In this document: piece by piece, positions 16,920 to 25,964 of the stretch | Layout: each line of letters begins with the position of its first letter | Position numbering within the stretch: position 1 is the stretch's first letter | Source: OMIW01 sp044235645 | GTDB lineage: Bacteria > Bdellovibrionota_C > UBA2361 > OMIW01 | Reading direction: 5' to 3' | NCBI GenBank assembly: GCA_044235645.1 | Contig: JBIIHQ010000001.1 | Location: 62,001-126,000, forward strand | Length of the DNA: 64,000 nt | Made by a program: the position numbers and the translations under genes | The notes under the pieces: model-generated | The model's database searches: none | Told to the model about the DNA's origin: nothing | What the model saw: only the letters and a program-made list of their open reading frames with translations

Positions 16920-18266
16920 ATGACACCACACCGACTTCAGATCCTCTCTTTTTTCTGGGCGGTAGCTATCATTTTTTCTGCCAACTCGGGTTATGGCTGG
17001 GTCATCGATCTCTCGCATCAGTGGAGTGTTCTGATCGCGAGCGTCTGTGCGGTAGCTCTCCTTACAAGGCCTTCCTCTCCCCTTCTATTAAAGCTAAGCA
17101 TCAGTGCCTTTCTCCTTGTAATCGGGATTATTTCACCCGAGATACAAAATCATCGAATGGTCCTTTTTTTCGGGGGCGTGGCGATTTTGTGGGGGATTAT
17201 TGGCAAGGGCAAGGAATCCCGGATAGTCCCCGATCTCAGATGGATCACAATCGTGGTTTATTTCTTCGCAGCACTTGCAAAGTTTAATACCGATTATCTC
17301 AAAGATGACGTTAGCTGCGCGACAATATTTCTCTCGGGGTCACTCCAGCTGAACGGTCTCAGCGGGATCAATCTTCCCTCCCTCCCCGGGTTGTCGTCTC
17401 TTTCGGGGTACTGGTCTCTCGTTGTTGAGGTACTCCTGCTCCTCCTGTTAATCCCGCGTCGAACCCGAGGCTGGGGAATTCTTCTCGGGGTGGGCTTTCA
17501 TATCTGTCTTGCGACCAATTACATCAAGTATTTCACGAATTTTTCGGGTGTCATGATACTGATGTTAAGTAGCTGGCTGACCGATGATCAGTGTCATCGA
17601 TTGTGGGAGAAGTATCTCAGTCCTCATCTTCGAGAATTCCTCATTGGATCACTCGCCCTCTTTTCAGGCTTAGTAATCACGGCATTCGGAGGATTTGATA
17701 ATATCCTGTGGTTAATTTTTCGCTATTTAATCTGGCTCGCATACGCAGTCTACATCGCTATTGCGTTTGTTCGGGTCGTTCTGTGTGAATCCCCTCGCTC
17801 CTATCACATATCAATCGGCACACCCCATTATGCTCTTATTCTGATCGTCTTTCTCAACGGCCTCTCTCCCTATCTCGGGACCAAAACCCTCAGTTCTTTC
17901 TCGATGTACAGCAATCTTCGGGTAGAGCCCACCTACACGAACCACCTCTTCATGCCCAACAGTCTCGATATATTTGGCTATCTTTCAGATACCGTTCGAC
18001 TCTCCGCGAGCACTGACCCGACACATGCACCGCTGGTTGCCTCACCGACTGAGCGATTACCTTATCTCGAGCTGTGCGCCTATCTTGCTAGGGGGAAAGA
18101 AAAGCCACCCGCGACCCGTACTACTCTCACCTACGAGCGAAATGGCTTCACTCGCACTGCACACCAGGGCGACCCGATCCCGTCCGACTGTCCATGGTGG
18201 CTTCCTCGGAAGCTCCTCCGATTTCAGCCAATCGGAGAGGGAGCCGAGAAGCACTGCGTGTGGTAG
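16920..18266 (+). CDS. Polytopic membrane protein, HTTM-like
   Basis: The product (about 448 residues) has roughly ten hydrophobic segments in its first 330 residues and a 110-residue soluble tail. The region VYFFAALAKFNTDYL followed by a Cys-containing helix (DDVSCATIFL) resembles HTTM (horizontally transferred transmembrane) proteins related to the vitamin K-dependent carboxylase membrane domain. This is a similarity by eye, not a firm family call. The tail contains several Cys and Trp (PSDCPWWLPRK; EKHCVW at the very end). The ATG at 16920 is chosen because it starts just before the first membrane segment. The gene converges on a membrane protein with a DCC1-like domain; HTTM and DCC1 domains are often neighbours in bacteria, which supports the assignment. 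Confidence 0.6.
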   Translation: MTPHRLQILSFFWAVAIIFSANSGYGWVIDLSHQWSVLIASVCAVALLTRPSSPLLLKLSISAFLLVIGIISPEIQNHRMVLFFGGVAILWGIIGKGKESRIVPDLRWITIVVYFFAALAKFNTDYLKDDVSCATIFLSGSLQLNGLSGINLPSLPGLSSLSGYWSLVVEVLLLLLLIPRRTRGWGILLGVGFHICLATNYIKYFTNFSGVMILMLSSWLTDDQCHRLWEKYLSPHLREFLIGSLALFSGLVITAFGGFDNILWLIFRYLIWLAYAVYIAIAFVRVVLCESPRSYHISIGTPHYALILIVFLNGLSPYLGTKTLSSFSMYSNLRVEPTYTNHLFMPNSLDIFGYLSDTVRLSASTDPTHAPLVASPTERLPYLELCAYLARGKEKPPATRTTLTYERNGFTRTAHQGDPIPSDCPWWLPRKLLRFQPIGEGAEKHCVW

Positions 18267-18302
18267 CGATTGAGTGTAAACCGCGGAGAGTGTGGTCAAT
18301 GG

Positions 18303-19352
18303 TCAGGGTAAAAGCCTCGTCCGAATATCAGGAGGCAGCAGGCCACATACCTCTGAACTCAGCCCAAAAACGCGATACCGAATCCGCGCCACGAAATCGT
18401 ACAAAAAATCACGCACTACCCGAGGGATGAGAGAAAACATCATCGCCACAACCGCTGGCAGTCCCCCCAGAATTCTCCCGATAAAAATAATCGCATCGCT
18501 TCGGGATAACACTGATCCCTGTGTTTGCCACACGATAATCGAATCGGGAAGGTGGCCCCTCATGTCGGACGAAATTAAACTCGAAAACGTCGAGCCTTGC
18601 TGTGGAGCAAGCCGAAGAGATCCACCGACATCAAGGGCGATAAGAGCGCGGGCAAAGAAACTACACATCACACAGGTACCATCAAAAAATACCACCGGCT
18701 TTTCTCCTTGGGCGGTACCCCGCGACGGGATCCACCTTTCATCGAACAGAAAAAAATCAAAAATCAAAATGCCACATCCAAACGGGGAGCTACTACTAAC
18801 GAGCAAAAATACCGTATGTAATCCGACAAGGCCGATCCATCCCCATGGTCTCCCTCGCATAAACGGAGTAATTGGCGCGAGCGCGACCGCGCAATTAATC
18901 ATCCCCCACCGGAAAAAAGAGCTCTCCATTGAGGGATCGATAGCTGCAATAACCTCGAGTAAAGCGGGCACAGTGCTGAGAATTGATATCGCGAGAATCA
19001 ACCAACAAAACCACCGCTGTAAGACGGAAGAAATGTGCGTAGCATCCGGGCTTGACAAGTCATGAGGTAAAATAGCGAGACCGAACAGGACAAGTCCGAA
19101 GAACGAAGGGAGCGGTATCAGCCCGAAATAATCAGAAAAAAATGGACTTGAACTCAAAAAAAGTAACACTGAGAAGAGCTTTGTTTTTATCCCTACAAGG
19201 AGAAAAAAACTAAAGAGCACCAGCAACAGATCGCCGAAAGCGTCTGCCCCCAACGCTCCCGAGCTAAACGAAACCAGAAGACGGGAGGTGAGCCCGACAA
19301 GAAGAATAAGCGCCGCGCCGGTCCGGACTACGAGCAGATGAAGATGACTCAT
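18303..19352 (-). CDS. Membrane protein fused to a DCC1-like thiol-disulfide oxidoreductase domain (DUF393)
   Basis: The first 235 residues or so hold about seven hydrophobic segments (beginning VVRTGAALILLVGL). The C-terminal 115 residues form a DCC1-like domain: VVFFDGTCVMCSFFARALI, then LRLAPQQG, a DSIIVW strand, SDAIIFIGRILGG, and the terminal RDFLYDFVARIRYRVFG, all in the order expected for DUF393. The TCVMC motif gives the CxxC thiol pair. The ATG at 19352 is preferred because AGGAAA lies 8 bases upstream and the membrane segment follows; the open frame extends 52 codons upstream without features. It converges on the HTTM-like gene with a 36-base gap. Redox substrate unknown. Confidence 0.75.
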   Translation of the reverse strand: MSHLHLLVVRTGAALILLVGLTSRLLVSFSSGALGADAFGDLLLVLFSFFLLVGIKTKLFSVLLFLSSSPFFSDYFGLIPLPSFFGLVLFGLAILPHDLSSPDATHISSVLQRWFCWLILAISILSTVPALLEVIAAIDPSMESSFFRWGMINCAVALAPITPFMRGRPWGWIGLVGLHTVFLLVSSSSPFGCGILIFDFFLFDERWIPSRGTAQGEKPVVFFDGTCVMCSFFARALIALDVGGSLRLAPQQGSTFSSLISSDMRGHLPDSIIVWQTQGSVLSRSDAIIFIGRILGGLPAVVAMMFSLIPRVVRDFLYDFVARIRYRVFGLSSEVCGLLPPDIRTRLLP

Positions 19353-19975
19353 CGCGAATTTCCTATCTCTTGGGTGTGTCACCACCGATGGAAGAAGCCT
19401 CGCAGGGTGGGGAAAACGGTTCCGACGTGAACATTCGGGAAGTTCTAACGAAGTTGCAGTCAAACCATCACACTGCGCAACAGGAGATCGTTTTTTACCA
19501 CCTCGCACGGAGCCATCGTATCGCGGAGTGGTCGCTTGAAGAATGTCTTACGACAAGAACGCCCCTCATGAGAAAAGGCGGTTTTTCGAAAGGCGTTTTA
19601 CAAAAAATCGACCATCCGGACGACGATGCAGCTGGCAGTCTGCCTCGAAAAGCGGGCAAGTGCGGCGATTCTTCAACATAGTTAAACCCGGATAAGACGC
19701 ACATTTTTACGGTAAAAATAGCTTTTTATCCCACTTTTTCCCTCGAAAGAGGCGATATCGCAATCCAAGAATCATTCATCGGCCCGTTGCATCCAAAGGG
19801 GACTGACGAACCCCTTATGTTCGGCACGTCAGTATCCGATAGCCACTCCGTCAAAAAGTTACGGTTGACCTACTTGTGCTTTTTTGTTTAGCTGAGGGCG
19901 GCCTCGAGAGATTGGCCATTGGCCCAGGACAAAAACGATCAGGCATCAATCTATTCTTCACATCAGGATTCAGGA
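19353..19975. other. 623-base spacer without a convincing gene
   Basis: Short open frames exist on both strands (103 codons at 19370-19681 plus, 69 codons at 19495-19704 minus) but show no family features, signal sequence or ribosome-binding site. The only clear structure is an AT-rich palindrome at 19703-19719. The right end presumably carries the promoter of the collagen-like gene. Confidence 0.4.
19703..19719. promoter_or_regulatory. 17-bp perfect palindrome upstream of the collagen-like gene
   Basis: ATTTTTAC-G-GTAAAAAT has 8-base arms in perfect inverted repeat around one base, 257 bases before the collagen-like gene's ATG. It is of a size suited to a dimeric repressor. It could also form the stem of a terminator, since T-rich sequence follows (GCTTTTTATCCCACTTTTTC), but the one-base loop argues against an RNA hairpin of that exact register. 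Confidence 0.3.
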
Positions 19976-21238
19976 ATGAAAAAAATCACGAAACCCCTCA
20001 TCGCCGGCGGGTTCGCCGTCGTTTCGCTTGCTACCTTTTCATCGACAGAGGCGAGCGCACAGGTAACAACCCGCATCCTTTGCCAGGACAAGACAACCCT
20101 TCAGGTAGCCGAGCGGGACAAGGTTTGTCGGTCCAACGAGCGGCTCGTCACACGACGAAATTTGGTGGGTCCGCAAGGGGCTCAAGGGAAGGCTGGAGCT
20201 CAGGGTGCCGCTGGAGCTCAGGGTGCCGCTGGAGCTCAGGGTGCCGCTGGAGCTCAGGGTGCCGCTGGAGCTCAGGGTGCGACGGGTGCTGTCGGAGCAA
20301 CGGGCGCAGCAGGTATGGATGGTGCTAATGGCGAACAGGGCGCGATTGGGGCCGATGGTGCAACGGGTGCACAGGGTGATACCGGTGCCGTAGGAGCACA
20401 GGGTGATACCGGTGCAACTGGCGCTCAGGGTGCGATTGGGGCCGTAGGAGCACAGGGTGATACCGGTGCAATTGGCGCTCAGGGTGCAACCGGTTCAGGC
20501 GCCCAGGGTGCAACCGGCGCAACGGGTGCCACCGGCGCAACGGGCTCCGTTGGAGCACAGGGTGCAATAGGTGCTCAAGGCTTTATCGGTCCGGTGGGAC
20601 CGACGGGTCAAACGGGGGGGACAGGAGCAACTGGTGCTACGGGTGATACGGGTGCGACGGGTGACACTGGGGCAACGGGTGCGACAGGCGCGACCGGAGC
20701 AACGGGTGATACAGGAGCAACGGGTGACACCGGAGCAACGGGAGCGACTGGTGCAACTGGTGATACGGGTGCAACGGGTGCAACGGGTGCAACGGGTGCA
20801 ACGGGTGATACCGGTGCGACTGGTGCAACGGGTGCCTTCGGAGGAAGGGTATATCTCGGCTATGTGGGTTCGTTAAACACGGCGGTAGGCAGTGGACGCT
20901 ACATTTATCCGGAGGGGGTTTCATCCACGGTCTCAGCGACACTGGCAGTTTCTCAGGTCGACGTATCCAACAACTGTGTTGTTGACACGTTGAGAGTTGT
21001 TCTGAGCGCGGCTCCTGGAACTACCTCCAGTCGTGACTTTGAACTGAACGTTGAGGCGTTGGGGGGCACTGGTGCCACAGGGACTGGGCTGATTTGCACG
21101 GTAGCTTCGGGATCCACTTCTTGTGGGGCAACGGGTTCTATTCCGCTATCAGCTGGAGACAAGATAACGTTAGAGTCAAGCGTTGTCACAGATCCAGCCG
21201 CAGCAGGAAACGCGCACTTCAGCTTTACCTGTGAGTGA
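19976..21238 (+). CDS. Exported collagen-like (Gly-X-Y repeat) protein
   Basis: A Sec signal peptide (residues 1-28, ending EASA) is followed by a 36-residue head containing two Cys (ILCQDK, KVCRSNE), then about 220 residues of Gly-X-Y triplets from residue 65 to about 288, and a C-terminal domain of about 130 residues. Triplets are mostly GAT, GAQ, GDT and GAA; the register is broken once by a GS pair (ATGSGAQ). The C-terminal domain is rich in beta-type sequence with three Cys and ends FSFTCE, resembling the globular tips of bacterial collagen-like fibres that trimerise. The ATG at 19976 follows AGGA with 7-base spacing. Such proteins form surface filaments; no sortase or anchor signal is visible, so the attachment is unknown. 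It stands alone, next to surface-sugar genes. Confidence 0.88.
   Translation: MKKITKPLIAGGFAVVSLATFSSTEASAQVTTRILCQDKTTLQVAERDKVCRSNERLVTRRNLVGPQGAQGKAGAQGAAGAQGAAGAQGAAGAQGAAGAQGATGAVGATGAAGMDGANGEQGAIGADGATGAQGDTGAVGAQGDTGATGAQGAIGAVGAQGDTGAIGAQGATGSGAQGATGATGATGATGSVGAQGAIGAQGFIGPVGPTGQTGGTGATGATGDTGATGDTGATGATGATGATGDTGATGDTGATGATGATGDTGATGATGATGATGDTGATGATGAFGGRVYLGYVGSLNTAVGSGRYIYPEGVSSTVSATLAVSQVDVSNNCVVDTLRVVLSAAPGTTSSRDFELNVEALGGTGATGTGLICTVASGSTSCGATGSIPLSAGDKITLESSVVTDPAAAGNAHFSFTCE
20204..20275 (+). repeat. Four identical 18-bp tandem repeats in the collagen-like gene
   Basis: GGTGCCGCTGGAGCTCAG occurs four times head to tail, each encoding GAAGAQ, and a diverged copy precedes the array (AAGGCTGGAGCTCAG). 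The rest of the Gly-X-Y region has looser 9- and 18-bp repeats. Exact identity including wobble bases points to recent expansion by slippage, so repeat number probably varies between strains. Confidence 0.9.
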
Positions 21239-21609
21239 TCGAACGCATCGGCTTGAACTTATGTGATAGCCAAAGCGAGGGGGTGTAATTTGCCTTTCTC
21301 CCACCTCTGTTCTCGAAAGAGAAGCGAGGTGGGATCTATGTCGGGTGCCCTATACCCCCTCTTTTAAAAGGGAGGGTGCGCAGTAAACCAATCCGAATCT
21401 AATAGTTGGCCGCAGATGGGTCGACCTTCAATGGCTCCAGTTAAAAAACTCAATACTCATCATAAAACCCTGCGCTCCTCAATCAAGACCTATCTCCCTG
21501 AAGCATCATCTCGAGCAGCCACTCGCCACTCAAGCCGTCGCGCTTCGCTCATCCAAACACAACAGCATCCTGACGAGACCACGAAACTTTCTTTCGTCGA
21601 AGCAATCCC
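21239..21609. other. 371-base spacer after the collagen-like gene
   Basis: The spacer contains a strong hairpin near its start (21300-21333) and otherwise no recognised gene. A 74-codon open frame at 21416 on the plus strand has no supporting features. Confidence 0.4.
21300..21333 (+). terminator. Long hairpin downstream of the collagen-like gene, candidate terminator
   Basis: CCCACCTC pairs with GAGGTGGG, and inside it TTCTC pairs with GAGAA around a GAAA tetraloop, giving an almost continuous stem 62 bases after the stop codon. There is no T tract after it, so it may be a processing or Rho-associated structure rather than a classical intrinsic terminator. Confidence 0.5.
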
Positions 21610-22734
21610 ATGCCTAGCCCCCGCATTTGTCTCAACATGATCGTAAAAAATGAGACGCCAGTGCTTGAGCGGCTCTTTCAATCGGTCCGCTCGATCATCA
21701 CCTCCTACGTCATAGTCGATACCGGATCCTCAGATGGAACCCCTGAGTTTATCGAAAAATGGATGCATGAGGCGGGAATTCCGGGGAAGGTTTACCGCCA
21801 CCAGTGGGTTAATTTTGGCCATAATCGGAACCAGGCGTTGCAGCTTGCCTATACGAATGGTGAAGCTGAGTGGGTGCTCTTTATCGATGCCGACGAGGAG
21901 CTTGCGTGGAGTGATCGCTCTATCTTCGAGCGGCTTGAGCCGGGAGTCTCGTACCGACTACAGAAGCACCACGGAAACATGAGGTATGCGCTCACCAACC
22001 TAGTCGATATCTCGCAGACTCGGTGGGAGTGGCGGGGGGTTGTTCACGAGTATCTTCACCGAGTGGAGGGAAGCGGTTCTCCCGTCGACCTATCAGAGGC
22101 GTGGATAATTTATCGTGCAGGGGAAGGGGCACGGTCGCGGGGGCGGACCGCAGAGGAGAAATTTCTCGCTGATGCCCGTTTACTCGAGGATGAGCTCCAG
22201 AGAAATCCGAACGATCCTCGCAGTCGCTTCTACCTTGCCCAATCGTATCGAGATGCGGGACATGCCATGCTCGCGTATGAGAACTATCTTATTCGGGCAG
22301 CAATGCCGGGGTGGGATGAGGAGAATTATGTTGCCCAATATCGAGCTGGGCGCCTAGCAATTGCTCTCAACAAACCTTATGGGGAAATTGTTGCGCACCT
22401 GCTCAAGGCATATCAAATGCGACCATCTCGCGGAGCAGAACCCCTCTGTGACCTTGCCACTTATTGTCGTGAGCGTCAGTGGTATCATCAAGGATATATG
22501 TTTGCAAAGACTGGTGCGCAGATTCGGTGCCCAGCGGATCTTCTCTTCGTCGAAAAGGCGCTATTTGAATGGCGAATACACGATGAGCTTGCAATAGCTG
22601 CTTTCTGGATAGGCAACTATGAGGAGTGCCGCGATATCTGTCAAAAGTTGCTTGAACTGCCCCTGTTACCCGATGATTCAGCAAGAGTTGCAAAGAATCT
22701 CGATTTTGCGCTGCAGCGCCTTGCTGAAAAGTGA
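21610..22734 (+). CDS. Family 2 glycosyltransferase with C-terminal helical repeats
   Basis: The N-terminal GT-A domain is clear in this 374-residue protein: ICLNMIVKNE, then VIVDTGSSDGT and the metal-binding DxD in LFIDADEEL. The middle portion (WRGVVHEYLH) matches GT2 proteins of the SunS/WaaE-like type. From about residue 190 the protein is alpha-helical with TPR-like pairs (NPNDPRSRFYLAQSYRDAGH; ARVAKNLDFALQRL). The enzyme would transfer a sugar to an unknown acceptor in the cytoplasm. The last 34 residues repeat the NL.FAL pattern seen at TPR ends. No ribosome-binding site better than GAAGC was seen before the ATG. A sugar-related neighbourhood begins here. Confidence 0.82.
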   Translation: MPSPRICLNMIVKNETPVLERLFQSVRSIITSYVIVDTGSSDGTPEFIEKWMHEAGIPGKVYRHQWVNFGHNRNQALQLAYTNGEAEWVLFIDADEELAWSDRSIFERLEPGVSYRLQKHHGNMRYALTNLVDISQTRWEWRGVVHEYLHRVEGSGSPVDLSEAWIIYRAGEGARSRGRTAEEKFLADARLLEDELQRNPNDPRSRFYLAQSYRDAGHAMLAYENYLIRAAMPGWDEENYVAQYRAGRLAIALNKPYGEIVAHLLKAYQMRPSRGAEPLCDLATYCRERQWYHQGYMFAKTGAQIRCPADLLFVEKALFEWRIHDELAIAAFWIGNYEECRDICQKLLELPLLPDDSARVAKNLDFALQRLAEK

Positions 22735-22859
22735 GGGCGAATCCGGCAATATTTGTTTTGTTGACTGGGTGGATAGGCGTACGAGCGCACTGGCAAAATG
22801 TCCTGATTGATTCAGCTCGATAAGACTCAGCGAGCGAAATTCACAGCTCTTCCCAGGCT

Positions 22860-25319
22860 CTATGACGCCGCTGCCTCCTTATGACCAAATTGCTCAGCTT
22901 TCATCAAAACAACCCCGGTCCCCGCCTCTCCCTCAAAAATGACCGTACCTCCAATCGCGCTCCCGAGTTTATGTGCCGTCAGTGCAGGAAAGAGGAGCTG
23001 CTCTCCCTCCCCAACGACAAGGTGGGTGATGCCAAGCGTCGCGAGATTTTCTGCGCTATCGGAGGCTGAATTTCCCTGCAAGACCGCGGTGTACAGTTGG
23101 TTGAGTTGTCTTTCGTACTCACGAAATCGAACCCACGACCACGGTCCAGTTGGTGAGGGCTTGCTTAGTTTTACTCCAACCTGCCACACATGTCTGCTCC
23201 ACCCGCACATTCCCGGTCGGGCGGAAAAGGCAGCGATGCGTCCGGGCCAGTCATAGTGAGAGGGAAGATTGGGAATAACCTCTCCGGTTCCGCACAACTC
23301 TCCGATGTGGACGGGATCGGGTAACTGCTGGAGATATTTCACGATGGCGGCATCTCGAGGGGCGAGCCGACTGAGGACCACGCCACCGTCAATTCCCGGC
23401 TTATCGCCGGTCGTCGAGATTCGATCGGCCACAGCGAAACCGTGAGTGATTATCCAGAGGGTACCAACAACGAGTCCAATGATCAGATAGAGGGAGCGGC
23501 ACCATCGACGAGCAAATACGGCGGGATAGCAGGGAGACCAGAGTAAAATAGCCATCAGGGGTATCAAATAATACCCCTCAAGCCAAAAACGCATCGTCAC
23601 ATTAAATCGTTTTTCCGGTCCTTCTCCAAATACCGGAGATTCCACGACGATAAACTCGGGAAGCAGCCATATGAGATAGAGACATGATCCCAATGCGATG
23701 ATAGGAAGCGACCTCGCGTCCGAGCGAGGAGCAGACCGCATCACGAATACCGACAAAGTGAGGGCTATGGCAGCTGCAGGGCGGCTAAGGATAACCAGAA
23801 AAAAGACAGTAATAAAAGCGAGCCCATGAGGAAGAAAGACTCGAAATCGATTGCGCCAATCTCTTTGATGAAGAAGGTTGTGAGGCCAGAGCAGCGTGCC
23901 GCTCCCCAATAGAAAGCCACCGGAGAGTAAGAGTCGTGGATACAAACCAAAGAGGGAGAGCGCCATCATGCCGACCGAGCCGACATACCACCACACCTTT
24001 TTGCAGCCCCTCGGAATATTAAATAAAGCGGTGCTCGACGCAAGGACGAAGAATAAAAGAGGAGCAGATTGTACCGATAAAAATCCCCCTAAGGGGCTCG
24101 CAGATGGCGTATCAACCCAGTACCAATTCGTGACGGCTGGCTGTAACTCTAAAAGGCGAGGAATTGACAAGAGTCCCGCGACAAGAGCTGTTCCTCCCAC
24201 ATTGATGAGCAAAATCTTAACTCCTTTCCAATCTCGGGAGTAAAGCATTAAGGAAACTATTCCGATACCCGCTGGAACGCCGACCAGCAGATCAATCATC
24301 ACACTTCCCGGATGAGCAAGAAGGACTGCGGCAGCGAGTGTTGCCGTGAGAAAAATCCGTGCGGGGTGAAACCTATCGGCACCAAGAAGGAGAATCAGGC
24401 TGGATATCAGTGAGACCTGAATAAAAAAGACTCGTTGAAAAGCGTGGTGATCTCCCTGAATCAACGTCCATACCGGATACTGCGCAACCGTCCACGCAAT
24501 CACATAATTTTGAAGACTTCTCCATCCACCGAAAGAAGTGTTGTAGAACCAGGCCGTCATAACCCGGATAACGGCAGAAGCATGAACGGAGAGGGACACC
24601 CCAATTCCGAGCGAGATCGAAACAATCAACGCCTGTCGCCTAGTAAGTTGAGGACCAAAATGTCCGAGGAGTGTGTAGCTCCAGGTAATGAGGGCGAGGG
24701 AGCCCCACACCAGAAGGAAGCAATCAGAGAAAACAAAGACAGTACTTCCTGCCGTCGGGTCGCCTGTGAGGATGCGAACCCCCCAAGCGGTAAGTCCCGG
24801 CAGGCTATGGAGCAGTATGTAATAGTTGATCGGCTCTCCGAGATTCCAGATATTCTCAGGTGGAAAGCCCTTTCCGAATGCGAAAGCCTGAATCATCGAT
24901 AAATTAAAGAGCTTTTCGGTTCCATTCCGATCAGAGATGTTATTCCAGAAAATACTTGGCCAATTCGCCCTTATCGCGATAGCGGTGAGAAGAATAAGCG
25001 ATGTAGTTCCAATTATCGCGATATCAGCCCGGACATCCGATTGATAACGGTTCGTCTCTTCTGCCGTGAATGTAGCGAGCAACACACTTGCGACCGTCCC
25101 CCCAATGAGGAGCACCGGGACGGCGATGGCGTAGTCGGGGTTCAGCCGGGCGATGAGAGAAAATGCTGTGAGGGTCACAGGTGTCCCGACCGTGAGGGAT
25201 ATCGAAGAGAGAGGAACGCGGGGGAGGTTCTGAAAAATGAGTCGGCACAGCGGGCGGACCACGATTCCGCTCCAAATGATGATACTGAGGTAAACAAAAA
25301 TGGGGGCCCAGGTCGTCAT
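22860..25319 (-). CDS. Large polytopic membrane protein, DUF2298 (YYY-domain) type
   Basis: The 819-residue product has about 18-20 hydrophobic segments and a soluble C-terminal region. Family signs are the loop GFPPENIWNLGEPINYYI after the first helices, matching the fPP.d.Wl.G..inYYYfg signature of DUF2298 proteins, and the C-terminal RIAAFSARPGMCGWSRHVWQ with a later ITHLVVGEGEQ, matching the family's R.a..tG.p...GW..Heqq region and final YVVVG.lE. These proteins are thought to be GT-C-like glycosyltransferases, but activity is unproven. The ATG at 25319 is chosen because GGAG lies 7 bases upstream; the frame extends 15 codons farther. The usual YYY is NYYI here. Confidence 0.72.
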   Translation of the reverse strand: MTTWAPIFVYLSIIIWSGIVVRPLCRLIFQNLPRVPLSSISLTVGTPVTLTAFSLIARLNPDYAIAVPVLLIGGTVASVLLATFTAEETNRYQSDVRADIAIIGTTSLILLTAIAIRANWPSIFWNNISDRNGTEKLFNLSMIQAFAFGKGFPPENIWNLGEPINYYILLHSLPGLTAWGVRILTGDPTAGSTVFVFSDCFLLVWGSLALITWSYTLLGHFGPQLTRRQALIVSISLGIGVSLSVHASAVIRVMTAWFYNTSFGGWRSLQNYVIAWTVAQYPVWTLIQGDHHAFQRVFFIQVSLISSLILLLGADRFHPARIFLTATLAAAVLLAHPGSVMIDLLVGVPAGIGIVSLMLYSRDWKGVKILLINVGGTALVAGLLSIPRLLELQPAVTNWYWVDTPSASPLGGFLSVQSAPLLFFVLASSTALFNIPRGCKKVWWYVGSVGMMALSLFGLYPRLLLSGGFLLGSGTLLWPHNLLHQRDWRNRFRVFLPHGLAFITVFFLVILSRPAAAIALTLSVFVMRSAPRSDARSLPIIALGSCLYLIWLLPEFIVVESPVFGEGPEKRFNVTMRFWLEGYYLIPLMAILLWSPCYPAVFARRWCRSLYLIIGLVVGTLWIITHGFAVADRISTTGDKPGIDGGVVLSRLAPRDAAIVKYLQQLPDPVHIGELCGTGEVIPNLPSHYDWPGRIAAFSARPGMCGWSRHVWQVGVKLSKPSPTGPWSWVRFREYERQLNQLYTAVLQGNSASDSAENLATLGITHLVVGEGEQLLFPALTAHKLGSAIGGTVIFEGEAGTGVVLMKAEQFGHKEAAAS

Positions 25320-25432
25320 CTTGCTTCTCCAAATCTGAGCCTTCGAGAGACACGGCTCTATCATCGATTATCAGGGGTCTCCTACCCTCCGCGTGTTTGC
25401 TTGTCAACGGGGGTACTGAAGTCGCTCAGTAA

Positions 25433-25780
25433 GGTCGAAGCTTATACTCATCCCCTTTCGGGCGTAATAGCGACCGAAGCGCTCGTGTGATAGAACAAGA
25501 CACTCCTCGATGCGTGTATCTACCTTTAAAAGTTCCTGCACTGCTGCGGCGTTCTATCTCCTTGAAGAATGTTGTTGAGTCAGCACTGAGCGCGGCTCGT
25601 CGAATGATGCGAGGGTTACTCAATGGTGATATGAGGAAGCGCTTGAGTCTCCCTTATCTATTAAAAGCCGAGGAAAAATTTCAGAAGCTACAGGGTGCGA
25701 GAGTAATGAAGGAGCTGATCGCTGCATTGGATCAATTCGTAGGTGCGCAACAGGTTGACTCGCTCGAAAAAGCAGCCTAA
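25433..25780 (+). pseudogene. C-terminal remnant of an IS256-type (mutator) transposase
   Basis: After an in-frame stop at 25430, the frame runs to the stop at 25780. From about 25550 it reads VPALLRRSISLKNVVESALS, then RRMMRGLLNGDMRKRLSLPY and LLKAEEKFQKLQG followed by a LIAAL ending. This matches the order of the C-terminus of IS256-family transposases, where (S)(T)N.(I/V)ES marks the catalytic Glu region and aE..FR...G...L..L..al ends the protein. The DDE Asp residues and all N-terminal parts are missing, so it is a dead fragment. Translation could start at GTG 25487. The family call is by eye. Confidence 0.55.
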
Positions 25781-25831
25781 AAGATGATAATTGCGTCGCC
25801 TTATATCTCAACCTCAATAACACTACTATTA

Positions 25832-25850
25832 CTCATAGAGGCGTACTCCT
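25832..25850. repeat. 19-bp dispersed repeat, copy 1
   Basis: CTCATAGAGGCGTACTCCT is identical to bases 42713-42731, nearly 17 kb away. On the minus strand it reads in one frame as part of (Q)EYASMS, and the second copy encodes EEYASMS inside a small open frame. The copy here has a stop shortly upstream in that frame, so it is a remnant of a shared gene or mobile element. It lies 52 bases after the transposase remnant. Confidence 0.6.
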
Positions 25851-25964
25851 GGTTTAAACGAGTTTTTAAGGCCTATCAATAAACCCGATACGCCACTTTC
25901 TTTCAAACCCTTAAACACCAGATTCGGTTATAGCTCCCACTCAACACCCAGAGGTTAAAGAAAC

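Noticed and set aside
19370..19704. Overlapping short open frames on both strands before the collagen-like gene
   Set aside because: No family, signal peptide, ribosome-binding site or neighbour relation; left as spacer.
20204..20870. Repeat-rich stretch that could look like a CRISPR array
   Set aside because: Repeats are contiguous, multiples of 9 bases and in frame with Gly-X-Y coding, with no unique spacers and no cas genes.
20325..20942. Pro/His/Leu-rich open frames opposite the collagen-like gene
   Set aside because: They are complements of GC-rich Gly-X-Y repeats and have no start signals or known domains.
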